The position numbers and the translations under genes were made by a program. The notes beneath the pieces are model-generated. The model made no database searches, had not been told where the DNA came from, and worked only from the letters and a program-made list of their open reading frames with translations. From positions 62,001-126,000 of the forward strand of contig NZ_JACRTD010000001.1 in the NCBI RefSeq assembly GCF_014385085.1: 64,000 bases of DNA. Reading direction: 5' to 3'. The DNA is from Youxingia wuxianensis (GTDB lineage Bacteria; Bacillota; Clostridia; Oscillospirales; Ruminococcaceae). Below are positions 46,596 to 55,951 of this stretch, in pieces. Position 1 is the first letter of the stretch, and each line of letters opens with the position of its first letter.

Positions 46596-47147
46596 ATGGA
46601 TCAGTTACAAGAATTTATGGATATGTTAACTGGGAATTTTAATAATGCGGAACAATTTAATAGAAAAAAACAAGGGGGAAGCGCAGATTTTCCCTTTGCC
46701 CGGCACTGTAATACAGTTTGTAATCACAAAATAAAAAATCTGCCAGAGAATTTTAAAGGGATCTTTCTTGTGGAGGAGAGCTACTATACTGTTGGCGATA
46801 GTACTCGTGCCTCTTCCCATCTGTTTTTGTTTACCCAGGAGGAACAGCGAATTAAATTGACCTCCTACGAGATCCCTGATGGCTGTGATAAAAATACATT
46901 TTCTTATGAAAGTATGCCTGAAACAGAGTATACTTCACTAAAGCAATCGGAAAAGTTTTCGCCTGCCTTTTATGAACAAAAGGACGGCGTATGGGAAGGC
47001 GGAAGCGTCAGTATGTTCTCTCCTGTTTTGAAATTCACGCTTTTTGAGCGCTTTTCACCCCAAAAACTTGAAGTATCGGAAACGATGGAAGTAAACGGAA
47101 AAAGAACGCTTGGGTATGATGAGCCGATTATTTATGTGAAAGTGTAA
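46596..47147 (+). CDS. Hypothetical protein, faint resemblance to CpeT/CpcT-like lipocalin proteins
   Basis: Soluble protein of 183 residues with no signal or membrane segment. The opening MLTGNFNNAEQF and the alternating beta-type sequence that follows (GIFLVEESYYTV, SSHLFLFTQEE, RIKLTSYEIP) are reminiscent of the single-domain beta-barrel CpeT/CpcT family, but the match is weak. TTAGGAG about 9 bp upstream of the ATG and only 15 bp from the methyltransferase gene indicate co-transcription. The family guess is low confidence; as a gene it looks real. Confidence 0.6.
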   Translation: MDQLQEFMDMLTGNFNNAEQFNRKKQGGSADFPFARHCNTVCNHKIKNLPENFKGIFLVEESYYTVGDSTRASSHLFLFTQEEQRIKLTSYEIPDGCDKNTFSYESMPETEYTSLKQSEKFSPAFYEQKDGVWEGGSVSMFSPVLKFTLFERFSPQKLEVSETMEVNGKRTLGYDEPIIYVKV

Positions 47148-47266
47148 GGTTTGATATTTTATCACAGGTTTGCGTTAAGGTTAAACCATGTTCTTTCGGT
47201 ATTCTTTTCACACACCGCACGCTGGGTTCTTTATTGGAGCAGGATAGATAGGAAAATGGAGAGAAT

Positions 47267-48400
47267 ATGCAGACAATTGCCCGAGCCAATCGCGTGGCGG
47301 AAGGAAAGAGCAATGGTCTGATTGTTGATTATATCGGCATCGTAAAAGCCTTGAGAAAAGCGCTGGCGGATTATACTGCGAACCAAGGCGGCGGTGAGGG
47401 TACTGACCCCACCGTAGATAAGGAGAAACTGATCGCCCGCATTCATGAGATTATTGCCGCAGCATCGGCATTTCTGGGAGAGCATGATTTCTCTCTGGAT
47501 GCACTGGTCAATACAAAGATAGGCACCTTTGAACAGCTTTCGCTGCTCCAGGATGCCACAAATGCTATGTGCGAAACACTGGAAATCAGGAAGACATACC
47601 AGACCTATGCCAGTGAACTGGCAAGGCTGATGAAGTATGTTGACCGAAATGATGTGGATGCACAGACCCGTACTTACAAAGACGCGATTATTGCTATCTA
47701 CGATGCTCTGCAAAAGAAACGGAAGCATTCCGACAATACAGACCTTATGGTTGAGATTAACGGAATTGTGAATGAGTATATCGTCATTGAACAACAGCAG
47801 CCGGGGCTTAATCCGTCCAAGCGCTTCGATATCAGCAATATTGATTTTGATATTCTGATTAAGGAATTTGCGAAAACGAAAAAGCAGAACCTGGTTATGA
47901 AAGACCTACAGGATTTGATTCAAGTGCGACTGGATAGTATGCTGATTTCTAATCCCCGCCGTATTGATTATCTCCTTCGTTACCAGGAAATCATCACAGC
48001 CTATAACAGCGAACAGGACAGAGCCACCATCGAAAAGACATTTATGGATTTGATGGATTTGGCAAACAGCATGGATTCCGAACAACAACGCTATGTCCGT
48101 GAAGGTTTCACAAGTGATGAGGAGCTATCCCTTTACGATATGCTCTTCTCCGATAACCTTTCCAAAGAGGACATCAAGGCTATTAAGAAAGTGGCAGTTG
48201 ACCTTCTCGCTAAGATTAAATCTAAGATTGCTGAACTTGACCACTGGACAGATAAGCAAGAAACCAAAGCTGCTGTGGATAATCTGATTCGTGATACCTT
48301 GTGGGCAGAACTGCCGGAATGTTACGATGAAGTCAGCATTTCCATGTATCGTCAACAAATCTACGAATATATTTATACACGGTATAGGGTGGTTGCGTAA
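47267..48400 (+). pseudogene. Remnant of type I restriction enzyme HsdR (C-terminal third)
   Basis: The 377 residues correspond to the C-terminal part of a type I restriction endonuclease R subunit. They open at the last helicase motif (QTIARANRVAEGKSNGLIVDYIG, split by me as QTIARANRV then GLIVDYIG) and continue through the helical C-terminal domain to a normal-looking end. The nuclease domain and the first helicase motifs are absent: an in-frame TAG at 47249 closes the frame just upstream, and the preceding 119 bases hold no HsdR-like sequence. No hsdM or hsdS is in the window. It cannot be an active restriction enzyme. An ATG with GGAG upstream exists, so a fragment could still be translated. 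Confidence 0.85.
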
Positions 48401-48424
48401 ACCGTTCAAAATGAAAGGGCTAAT

Positions 48425-48646
48425 ATGAAAGGATCAAATGGAGAGCCTATGCTTCTTTATATCACCCCTGATTTTGTAAAAATCGACATATCTATTGTTC
48501 GGGATGTGGACATAGACGGGACCCGGCAAAAAATTCTCAAAAATATGATGTCCTATACCCGTCAGCAAGGTGTCAAGCTAATTGCAGAAGGGGTAGAAAC
48601 TCAGGCGAATATTACACGGACAGGCCGGCGCGGCCCAGGAAAATAA
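48425..48646 (+). pseudogene. Remnant of an EAL-domain (c-di-GMP phosphodiesterase) protein
   Basis: A 73-codon frame whose centre matches the middle of EAL domains: PDFVKIDISIVRDVD followed by LIAEGVET. In complete proteins these blocks lie inside a domain of about 240 residues; here the EAL start, the other metal ligands and the C-terminus are missing, and the last residues look unrelated. It sits 24 bp after the HsdR remnant, so both probably reflect decay or deletion at the same site. No activity expected. Confidence 0.72.
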
Positions 48647-48652
48647 AAATGG

Positions 48653-48678
48653 AACTGGCGGCGTATATGCCGCCAGTT
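48653..48678 (+). terminator. Stem-loop downstream of the gene remnants
   Basis: A 10-bp stem (48653-48662 with 48669-48678) with 6-nt loop and a short pyrimidine tail. Could be a leftover terminator of the lost locus. Confidence 0.5.
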
Positions 48679-48710
48679 TACTCTCTCTTTATAAGAAATG
48701 AGGATGTTAT

Positions 48711-49778
48711 TTGGAACAGGATTTGCTTTGTAAAATTCCCGGGCCCCTTCTGGCCTGGTATGATAAAAATGCAAGGGTCCTTCCCTGGCGGCAGGACCCT
48801 CAGCCTTATTATGTATGGGTATCGGAAATCATGCTCCAGCAAACCCGGGTAGAGGCGGTTAAACCTTATTTTGACAGATTCATCACCGCCCTTCCCACCG
48901 TTGCCGCTTTGGCTGAGGCACCGGAAGAGCAGCTTTTAAAGTTGTGGGAGGGACTGGGATATTATAACCGGGTACGCAATTTACATAAAGCGGCAAAGAT
49001 AGTTATGGAAAACTATCATGGGCAGCTTCCTGCTGATTTTGAAACACTTCTCACCCTGCCGGGCATAGGTAAATATTCTGCCGGAGCGATTGCATCAATC
49101 GCTTATGGGATCCCCATGCCGGCGGTGGACGGAAATGTGCTCCGGGTAACCGCTCGGGTGTTGGCCAGTGAAGAAGATATTACAAAGGAACAGGTAATTT
49201 ATGATATCTCCTCCCGGCTGCAAAAGATTCTGCCCAGGGATCGGGTAGGAGATTTTAATCAGGCGCTGATGGAACTGGGAGCGCTTATTTGTCTTCCTGT
49301 TGGAAAAGCGCAGTGCCTTCTTTGTCCTTTACGCCATCTTTGCCGGGGTTATGAACAAGGAATTTATATGGAATTACCGAAGAAGGCGCCTAAAAAGCAA
49401 AGACGTATTGAAGACAGAACTGTTTTTGTGATAATATCACAGCAGAGGGTATTGATCGCCAAGCGTGGAGAAAAGGGGCTGCTTGCCGGTCTATGGGAGC
49501 TTCCTAATACACAGGGGGCGATGGATGAGACGCAGTGCAGAGAGTACCTCTTCCTCCGGGGAGCGAAGATAAACAAAATTGTCTCCCTGGGAAAGGCAAA
49601 ACACATATTTAGCCATGTAGAATGGCATATGACCGGTTATGGCGTATACTTGGAAGAAGAAAATTTCCCGTGGGAAGATGCTGTTTGGGCGTCTGCTCGG
49701 GAATTGGGGGAAAGTTATGCCCTTCCTACCGCGTTTAAGGCGTATACGGGGCAGATAAAGAAGTTGTTGTGTGAATAA
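48711..49778 (+). CDS. mutY: A/G-specific adenine glycosylase
   Basis: DNA repair glycosylase of 355 residues that removes adenine opposite 8-oxoguanine. The TTG start has GAGG 9 bp upstream. EIMLQQTRV near 39 holds the catalytic Glu, the helix-hairpin-helix LPGIGKYSAGAI near 115 leads to the catalytic Asp in VDGNVLRV, and the iron-sulfur loop shows the C-x6-C-x2-C-x5-C pattern near 195-212. A MutT-like C-terminal domain (about 230-350) recognises 8-oxoG. Full length. Confidence 0.94.
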   Translation: MEQDLLCKIPGPLLAWYDKNARVLPWRQDPQPYYVWVSEIMLQQTRVEAVKPYFDRFITALPTVAALAEAPEEQLLKLWEGLGYYNRVRNLHKAAKIVMENYHGQLPADFETLLTLPGIGKYSAGAIASIAYGIPMPAVDGNVLRVTARVLASEEDITKEQVIYDISSRLQKILPRDRVGDFNQALMELGALICLPVGKAQCLLCPLRHLCRGYEQGIYMELPKKAPKKQRRIEDRTVFVIISQQRVLIAKRGEKGLLAGLWELPNTQGAMDETQCREYLFLRGAKINKIVSLGKAKHIFSHVEWHMTGYGVYLEEENFPWEDAVWASARELGESYALPTAFKAYTGQIKKLLCE

Positions 49779-49798
49779 ATTTATCCGTGGAGGTAGAC

Positions 49799-51565
49799 AT
49801 GCAGAATAAAAAACATAGCACCCTGGGCCTTGTAAAACGGTTTGCTCCTTATTTTAAAAAATACCGCTGGATACTTACGCTGGATTTGTTTTGTGCGGCG
49901 CTGACCACCGTATGCGAAATGGTATTTCCGCTGATTGTGCGGTATATTACCGATATGGGAATGAACAATATGCAGAGCCTTACGGTAGGGTTGGTGTTAA
50001 AGGTAGGGGCTTTTTATCTGGTGCTGCGTATTATTGACACCGCCGCCAACTATTATATGGCAGATATCGGCCATGTGATGGGGGCAAAAATTGAGACGGA
50101 TATGCGGGAGGATTTGTTTTCTCACCTGCAAAAGTTATCCTATTCATTTTATAACAATACCCAAGTCGGTCAGTTGATGGCTCGTATTACCAGCGATCTG
50201 TTTGATGTGACCGAATTTGCCCATCACTGCCCGGAAGAATTTTTTATTTCGGGGCTGAAGATTGTGGTGTCGTTTTTTATTTTAGCGGGCGTGGATATTT
50301 GGCTGACGTTAATTATCTTTTCCATTCTCCCTATTCTGCTGTTTTGTTCCATTTATTATAATAAAAAAATGCGCAGAGCGTTTAAAAAATCACGGCACCA
50401 GATTGGTAAAATTAACGCTCAGGTAGAAGACAGTTTGCTGGGAATCCGGGTGGTAAAATCCTTTGCCAACGAAGAGATTGAAGAGGATAAATTTAACGAG
50501 GGAAATCATGGATTTTTGGAGATAAAAAGAGAACAGTATATGTATATGGCCGGCTTCCAAAGCACGACTCGTTTGTTTGACGGGGTGATGTATATCGCCG
50601 TTGTAGTGGCGGGGGCCCTGTTTATGATAGACGGTAAGATTACCCCTTCGGATTTAATAGCGTATCTTTTGTATGTGACCACTTTGCTCACTTCTATCCG
50701 AAGAGTGGTGGAGTTTACAGAACAGTTCCAAAAGGGAATGTCCGGGATTGAACGGTTTTTTGAGGTTATGGATGCGCCGATAGAGATTTTTGACGCTCCT
50801 GGCGCTGTAGAATTGAAGGATGTGGCGGGAGATATAAAATTCGACCATGTGAGCTTCACCTATATGGATGATAATACCCAAGTTTTAAAGGATATTGATC
50901 TCCATGTAAGTCCAGGTCAGAATGTGGCCTTGGTGGGACCTTCCGGCGGAGGAAAAACCACACTGTGCAATCTGATTCCCCGATTTTATGACGCTACTGA
51001 CGGCAGGGTGCTTATCGATGATAAGGATGTAAGAACTTTAACTATGCACTCCCTGCGGTCTCAAATCGGCGTAGTTCAGCAGGAAGTCTATTTGTTTTCT
51101 GGCAGCGTGTACGAGAACATCGCTTACGGCCGGCCAGATGCCACCAAGGAAGAAATTATCACCGCGGCCAAACAGGCAGGCGCCCATGAGTTCATTATGC
51201 AGCTGGGGGATGGATATGACACCTATGTAGGAGAACGGGGAGTAAAACTTTCCGGAGGTCAGAAACAGCGCATCAGCATTGCACGGGTGTTTTTAAAAAA
51301 TCCTCCCATTCTGATTTTAGATGAAGCCACTTCCGCACTGGACAATGAAAGTGAACGATTGGTGCAGCGATCCCTGGAGCTGCTGGCAAAGGGAAGAACT
51401 ACTTTTACGATTGCCCACCGGCTTACGACCATCCGAAATGCGGATATCATCCTGGTGCTTACCGACAATGGAATTGTGGAGCAGGGCAACCATCGGGATT
51501 TGATGGCGAAAAAAGGAATTTATTACAGCTTATATAGTATGTACAGCGACACCATTGCCGAATAA
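49799..51565 (+). CDS. ABC exporter (fused membrane and ATPase domains)
   Basis: Half-transporter of about 588 residues: six membrane segments in residues 1-320 and an ATPase domain with Walker A GPSGGGKTT near 382, LSGGQKQR near 483 and ILILDEATSALD near 503. GGAGGT before the ATG at 49799 favours that start over GTG 49787. Type IV exporters of this kind act as homodimers on lipids or drugs. A MATE-type exporter follows 35 bp downstream, so the two may form a multidrug efflux unit. Confidence 0.92.
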   Translation: MQNKKHSTLGLVKRFAPYFKKYRWILTLDLFCAALTTVCEMVFPLIVRYITDMGMNNMQSLTVGLVLKVGAFYLVLRIIDTAANYYMADIGHVMGAKIETDMREDLFSHLQKLSYSFYNNTQVGQLMARITSDLFDVTEFAHHCPEEFFISGLKIVVSFFILAGVDIWLTLIIFSILPILLFCSIYYNKKMRRAFKKSRHQIGKINAQVEDSLLGIRVVKSFANEEIEEDKFNEGNHGFLEIKREQYMYMAGFQSTTRLFDGVMYIAVVVAGALFMIDGKITPSDLIAYLLYVTTLLTSIRRVVEFTEQFQKGMSGIERFFEVMDAPIEIFDAPGAVELKDVAGDIKFDHVSFTYMDDNTQVLKDIDLHVSPGQNVALVGPSGGGKTTLCNLIPRFYDATDGRVLIDDKDVRTLTMHSLRSQIGVVQQEVYLFSGSVYENIAYGRPDATKEEIITAAKQAGAHEFIMQLGDGYDTYVGERGVKLSGGQKQRISIARVFLKNPPILILDEATSALDNESERLVQRSLELLAKGRTTFTIAHRLTTIRNADIILVLTDNGIVEQGNHRDLMAKKGIYYSLYSMYSDTIAE

Positions 51566-51600
51566 AGAGCGGCAGTGCGTTCAATAGAGGGTTAGGGTAT

Positions 51601-52950
51601 ATGATGAGTGGACAAAGAGCTGAGTTTCCTTTGGAAGAAAAACGGGAAATACGAAAAGAGTATTTTCGCTACCTGATTCCCACCGTAATCGGGATGGTAG
51701 CTCATTGCTGTTACTGCTTGGCGGATGTGTTTTTTGTAGGAATAGCAGTGGGGAGCAACGGGCTTGCAGCGTTAAACGTATCGCTTCCGATTTTTACCGT
51801 GTATACTACTTTCAGCATTTTAATCGGCGTAGGAGCAGCAACCACGATTTCTGTCTGCCGCGGAGCGGGAGAAACACAAAGTATCAATAAGGTTTTTACT
51901 CAGGCGATGATCTCGGTAATACTTTTCGGCGGTTTGCTGGGGATATTCGGGACGTTGTTTCTGCGGGAAATCGCTTATGCGTTTGGCGCCACTGATTTAA
52001 TTGTAGATGGAGTGGTAGGTTATCTTTCTCCAATTAGTCCTTTGGCAGTGGTGTATATGATGGCAAGTTCTTTAGGGGTAATTGTGCGAAGCGACGGCAA
52101 CCCCCGGCTGGTGATGATTGCAGGGACGTTAGCTAACATTACCAATATTGTGCTGGATTATATTTTTGTAATTGGAATGGGTATGGGCACGTTTGGCGCA
52201 GGTCTTGCCACGATTATCGGACCATTTGTCAATGTGGCTCTGTTAAGCCTTCATTTTATCAAACATGTCAATCAGGTTTCCCTGACAAAACATTTTTTCT
52301 CCCCGGGACTTTTCTGGCGGATGGTGAAAAATGGGGTAGGTTCCGGTGTGTTGGAAACCTCCTCTGGTTTTGTGATTCTGATGTTTAATATTGTGCTGAT
52401 TCGGGTGAGTGGGGAAACCGCAGTAGCGGTGTTTGCGATTATTTCAAATATCGGTTATGTAGGCAAGGGGATTTTTAATGGGATGGCCCAGGCTGCGCAG
52501 CCAATTATCAGTTTAAGCTATGGGGCGAGGGAATACCGCCGGATGAAGCTGGTCAATCGGTACGCTATGATTACTACTCTATGTTTTTCTTGCGGGGTAT
52601 ATCTGCTTGTTCTGCTCTTTCCGGGGAATATTATTGGTGCGTTTGTCTCTACGGATGCGCAGGTATTGGCGATCGGTATCCCAGCGATCATCTTATATTT
52701 TCTCTCGTTCCCGTTTACTGGAATGAATACTATCCTTATGTATTATTTCCAATCCATTGAGCACGCTACCCACACGACAATAATTGCATTTTTACGGGGA
52801 ATTTTACTGGTATATGCGGCCTTGAGCCTATTTTCCCGTCTGTGGGGGCTTACCGGCGTTTGGCTGGCGCTGCTGGCGGCGGAATTTATTACTTTTGCAA
52901 TTTTCTATCCAATTAAAATTCGTATGGACCGCAGATCTTACAGCCAATAA
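51601..52950 (+). CDS. MATE family efflux transporter
   Basis: Integral membrane protein of 449 residues with about twelve hydrophobic segments in two related halves, as in the MATE/MatE (DinF-NorM) superfamily. The first half begins with a short cytoplasmic helix and YLIPTVIGMVAHCCYCLADVFFVG; the second half repeats the pattern near 240 (MVKNGVGSGVLETSSGF). Such proteins export cationic drugs using sodium or protons. It follows the ABC exporter and ends in a terminator. Confidence 0.9.
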   Translation: MMSGQRAEFPLEEKREIRKEYFRYLIPTVIGMVAHCCYCLADVFFVGIAVGSNGLAALNVSLPIFTVYTTFSILIGVGAATTISVCRGAGETQSINKVFTQAMISVILFGGLLGIFGTLFLREIAYAFGATDLIVDGVVGYLSPISPLAVVYMMASSLGVIVRSDGNPRLVMIAGTLANITNIVLDYIFVIGMGMGTFGAGLATIIGPFVNVALLSLHFIKHVNQVSLTKHFFSPGLFWRMVKNGVGSGVLETSSGFVILMFNIVLIRVSGETAVAVFAIISNIGYVGKGIFNGMAQAAQPIISLSYGAREYRRMKLVNRYAMITTLCFSCGVYLLVLLFPGNIIGAFVSTDAQVLAIGIPAIILYFLSFPFTGMNTILMYYFQSIEHATHTTIIAFLRGILLVYAALSLFSRLWGLTGVWLALLAAEFITFAIFYPIKIRMDRRSYSQ

Positions 52951-52953
52951 GAA

Positions 52954-52985
52954 AGCTCGCCGGCGATTTATTTCGCCGGCGAGCT
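52954..52985. terminator. Hairpin between convergent MATE and CNNM/CorC genes
   Basis: Perfect 13-bp GC-rich stem (52954-52966 with 52973-52985), 6-nt loop, moderate T-runs on both strands. Confidence 0.8.
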
Positions 52986-52991
52986 AAAATT

Positions 52992-54344
52992 TTATTCTGC
53001 TTTAAAAGTTTCTGCAAGGACAGGTTCAGGAGCCGGGGCCTTTTGCGCATGGATTTTTGAAATCCTGCGTTCCACCACCCCAAGGACAGTAAACTCAACA
53101 TCCCCTACAGTGACGGTGGGCCGCTCTTCTTCCTGCGGGATATGGCCCAGTTGCTCTACAATATAGCCGCCGATGGTATCACAGTCCAGGTCGTCGTCAA
53201 ATTTAATATGAAACAGCCGTTCGATTTCATCTAAAGGCACTACGCCGTCGATAAGGTATGTGTCTTGAGCAAGCTGGCTGATTTCCTCTTCTTCGTTATC
53301 ATATTCATCTTGGATGTTCCCTACAATAGATTCAATGAGGTCCTCCATGGTAACCAGTCCGGAGGTGCCGCCATATTCATCCACCACAATGGCCATCTGG
53401 ATTTTCTTTTCCTTAAACAGATGAAACAGTACTTTACACCGGTTGCTTTCCGGGACATAAAGAGCTTCCCGCATATAATCCGCCATATTGAATTGAGCGT
53501 TGGGATTTTCCATTACCAGCCCCAAAAGATCTTTTACATACAAAATCCCCACAATATTGTCCAGCGAGCCGGCGTAAACGGGAATACGGGAACAGCCTTC
53601 CTCTACTGCCCGGGTAATTACCTGGGATAGAGGCTCGTTTATTTCTACCGCTACAATTTCTGTACGATGGGTCATAATCTCCCCAACAGTGCGGTCATCG
53701 AACTCAAAAATATTATTAATCATTTCCTTTTCACTTTGTTCGATCGTACCGCTTTCGTTTCCTACATCCACCATCATACGGATTTCCTCTTCCGTGACCT
53801 CCTCCGGCTTCTGATGAGGATCGATCCCCAAAAGGCGGAGAACGCCGTTAGTAGACATGGAAAGCAAAGCGACAAACGGCTTTTCCAGCTTATAAATTAT
53901 CGACAGGGGGCGGGCAATAGCAAAAGAAATCTTTTCAAAATTGCTCATAGCCAACCTTTTTGGAACCAGCTCGCCAAAGACCAAAGTAAAAAAAGAAAGA
54001 ATAAGGGTAATGCCAATCAAAGAAACCACCCGAATAACCTCCGGGGAGATTGCTACGTTTCGCAGGGCATAGACTACATACTCTACAAAGGTATCCGCCG
54101 CAACCGCCGAAGCGAGAAAGCCGGATAAAGTCACGCCTACTTGAATTGTAGCGAGAAACTTGGATGGCGCGCCGACAAATTTTGTAAGAATGCCGGCCGC
54201 TTTATTGCCTTCCTCCGCCATTTTTCTTAATTTGTTGTCGTTAAGTGAGATTACTGCAATCTCAGACATAGCAAAAAAAGCGTTGGTTGCAATTAGAATT
54301 AACAGCAGTAAAAGGTAAATCCATAGACTACCGTCGGGTTCCAT
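52992..54344 (-). CDS. CNNM/CorC (HlyC) family membrane protein with CBS pair
   Basis: Protein of about 450 residues: a DUF21/CNNM membrane domain (1-195, at least three hydrophobic segments), a CBS domain pair (about 205-330) with [12 protein letters not shown] and [24 protein letters not shown] ATP-binding motifs (given as [10 protein letters not shown] and TMEDLIE), and a C-terminal CorC_HlyC domain (about 345-430). AAAGGAG 7 bp upstream selects the ATG at 54344. Relatives export Mg2+ or Co2+ or regulate such export. The haemolysin label is historical. Confidence 0.92.
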   Translation of the reverse strand: MEPDGSLWIYLLLLLILIATNAFFAMSEIAVISLNDNKLRKMAEEGNKAAGILTKFVGAPSKFLATIQVGVTLSGFLASAVAADTFVEYVVYALRNVAISPEVIRVVSLIGITLILSFFTLVFGELVPKRLAMSNFEKISFAIARPLSIIYKLEKPFVALLSMSTNGVLRLLGIDPHQKPEEVTEEEIRMMVDVGNESGTIEQSEKEMINNIFEFDDRTVGEIMTHRTEIVAVEINEPLSQVITRAVEEGCSRIPVYAGSLDNIVGILYVKDLLGLVMENPNAQFNMADYMREALYVPESNRCKVLFHLFKEKKIQMAIVVDEYGGTSGLVTMEDLIESIVGNIQDEYDNEEEEISQLAQDTYLIDGVVPLDEIERLFHIKFDDDLDCDTIGGYIVEQLGHIPQEEERPTVTVGDVEFTVLGVVERRISKIHAQKAPAPEPVLAETFKAE

Positions 54345-54602
54345 AAACACTCTCCTTTAATGAAACGTTTTAAAATAATGTTTATTAAATGATATCGGAT
54401 TTTAAAAATCTTGTCAATCAGGTAGAAATCACCCAAGAAGAAGATTTGCCGCGCTTTGGGCATAAATTAAACGTACAAATACGTTTAAGGGACCTACAAC
54501 CCCTAATTTATTGTGGGGTGGGGCTACATGGGAAAAATGATCCTTTTGCTTATATAAAAATTGTGTTAAAATAATAATAGATTGTTTTAGGAGATGTGTT
54601 TT

Positions 54603-55868
54603 GTGACAAAGGTTGTCTGGTTTTATCGGATTTATCGGCAGGTACTAAAAAATTTGAAAATTTTTTGTAAATGGGTGCTTACTTCTGTTGCCATTGGATT
54701 TATCGTAGGCGGAGTAGGATGCCTATTTTATTTTGTCCTGCGATTTGTAACCAGTTTTCGGGGAGAACATCCTTGGATGGTATTCTTTTTGCCGGCGGCG
54801 GGTTTAGTAATTGTTTTCTTATATCATATTTGTAAAATAAACGAACCCAAAGGTACAAATCTGGTAATTACGGCCGTCCGTTCAGAGGAACAGATCCCCG
54901 CACGGATGGCTCCCCTTATTTTTATTTCCACTGCCCTGACTCATCTGTGCGGCGGTTCCGCCGGACGGGAAGGAGCGGCCCTCCAGTTAGGTGGGAGTTT
55001 GGGGGAGTGGATAGCGAAAGTTTGCCGGGTAAAGGAAGAATATAAAAACGTAGCGATTATGTGCGGCATGAGCGCGGCGTTTTCCGCTTTGTTCGGAACC
55101 CCGGTAGCGGCTACCATCTTCGCTATGGAGTTGGTAAGCGTGGGGGTGATGTATTATACAGCGCTGGTCCCCTGTGCCATTTCCTCCATAATTGCGTCTT
55201 TGCTGGCCAAACACTGTGGGATTGTACCGGAATCGTTTACTATTATACATACTCCGGGAATTACGGCCGTCAGTATTGTGAAAGTGGCGGCGCTGGGAGT
55301 AGTATGCGCAGGGGTCAGTATTTTACTCTGCTACTCTCTGCATACCGCCGGGAAGCTATATAAAAAATATCTTCCCAATCAATATGTACGAGCAATGGCA
55401 GGGGGGCTTTTAGTCGTTGCTTTGGCGTTTGTTTTCAGAACACAGGACTATTTGGGCGCGGGGATGAATATCATCGAAGAAAGCCTCCAAGGGGACGTGC
55501 GCCCGCAGGCGTTCTTACTAAAAATCTTATTTACCGCCGTCACTCTGGGTGCTGGGTTCAAAGGGGGAGAAATTGTTCCTTCTTTCTTTGTCGGGGCTAC
55601 CTTCGGATGTGTGATGGGGCAACTGATTGGGCTGGAACCATCTCTGGCGGCAGCGATAGGAATGATGACTGTTTTCTGCGGTGTGACCAACTGTCCAGTG
55701 ACCGCTTTGATGATGAGCTTTGAGTTGTTTGGTTTTACCACTCCAAGTTTTTTCCTAATTGCGATTCCCATCAGCTATATGCTTTCTGGGTATTACAGTC
55801 TTTATAGCGCCCAGAGGATTGTATATGCCAAGACAAAGCCAAAATATGTCAATCAAAAAACCCACTAA
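54603..55868 (+). CDS. CLC-family anion channel/antiporter, possibly the fluoride (CLC-F) subtype
   Basis: Membrane protein of about 421 residues with ten or more hydrophobic segments. GTG 54603, 10 bp after AGGAG, is preferred to ATG 54594, which touches the ribosome site. GGSAGREGAALQLGGSLG near 115 contains the gating Glu region, and GGEIVPSFFVGA near 320 is the second selectivity segment. The usual Cl- motif GSGIP is not seen. GTNLVITAVR near 83 and the THLCGGSAGREG context resemble fluoride-exporting CLC-F proteins. Subtype is an inference. I looked for a fluoride riboswitch in 54345-54602 and saw none. Confidence 0.85.
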   Translation: MTKVVWFYRIYRQVLKNLKIFCKWVLTSVAIGFIVGGVGCLFYFVLRFVTSFRGEHPWMVFFLPAAGLVIVFLYHICKINEPKGTNLVITAVRSEEQIPARMAPLIFISTALTHLCGGSAGREGAALQLGGSLGEWIAKVCRVKEEYKNVAIMCGMSAAFSALFGTPVAATIFAMELVSVGVMYYTALVPCAISSIIASLLAKHCGIVPESFTIIHTPGITAVSIVKVAALGVVCAGVSILLCYSLHTAGKLYKKYLPNQYVRAMAGGLLVVALAFVFRTQDYLGAGMNIIEESLQGDVRPQAFLLKILFTAVTLGAGFKGGEIVPSFFVGATFGCVMGQLIGLEPSLAAAIGMMTVFCGVTNCPVTALMMSFELFGFTTPSFFLIAIPISYMLSGYYSLYSAQRIVYAKTKPKYVNQKTH

Positions 55869-55870
55869 AG

Positions 55871-55902
55871 AAAAAGGCCCTTAGCTTGATAAGGGCCTTT
55901 TT
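55871..55902 (+). terminator. Intrinsic terminator after CLC gene
   Basis: Perfect 13-bp stem (55871-55883 with 55890-55902), 6-nt loop, five T in the 3' arm. Confidence 0.9.
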
Positions 55903-55907
55903 CATGC

Positions 55908-55935
55908 TTGCGGTTTGGGGAAATAATGGTATAAT
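55908..55935 (+). promoter_or_regulatory. Possible promoter upstream of the tandem repeat
   Basis: TTGCGG at 55908-55913, 16-bp spacer, TATAAT at 55930-55935. If used for the sugar kinase it would give a leader of about 680 nt that contains the whole repeat array. Confidence 0.5.
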
Positions 55936-55951
55936 TACTTTATTATTAAAT

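Noticed and set aside
47267..48646. Active restriction-modification or anti-phage island
   Set aside because: Only the C-terminal part of HsdR and a fragment of an EAL domain remain; methylase and specificity genes are absent.
54389..54574. Small 61-codon gene between the CNNM/CorC and CLC genes
   Set aside because: No ribosome site or recognisable sequence; it lies in the probable promoter region of both divergent genes.
54345..54602. Fluoride riboswitch before the CLC gene
   Set aside because: I could not find the conserved crcB motif elements; the region only shows a weak inverted repeat near 54498-54526.
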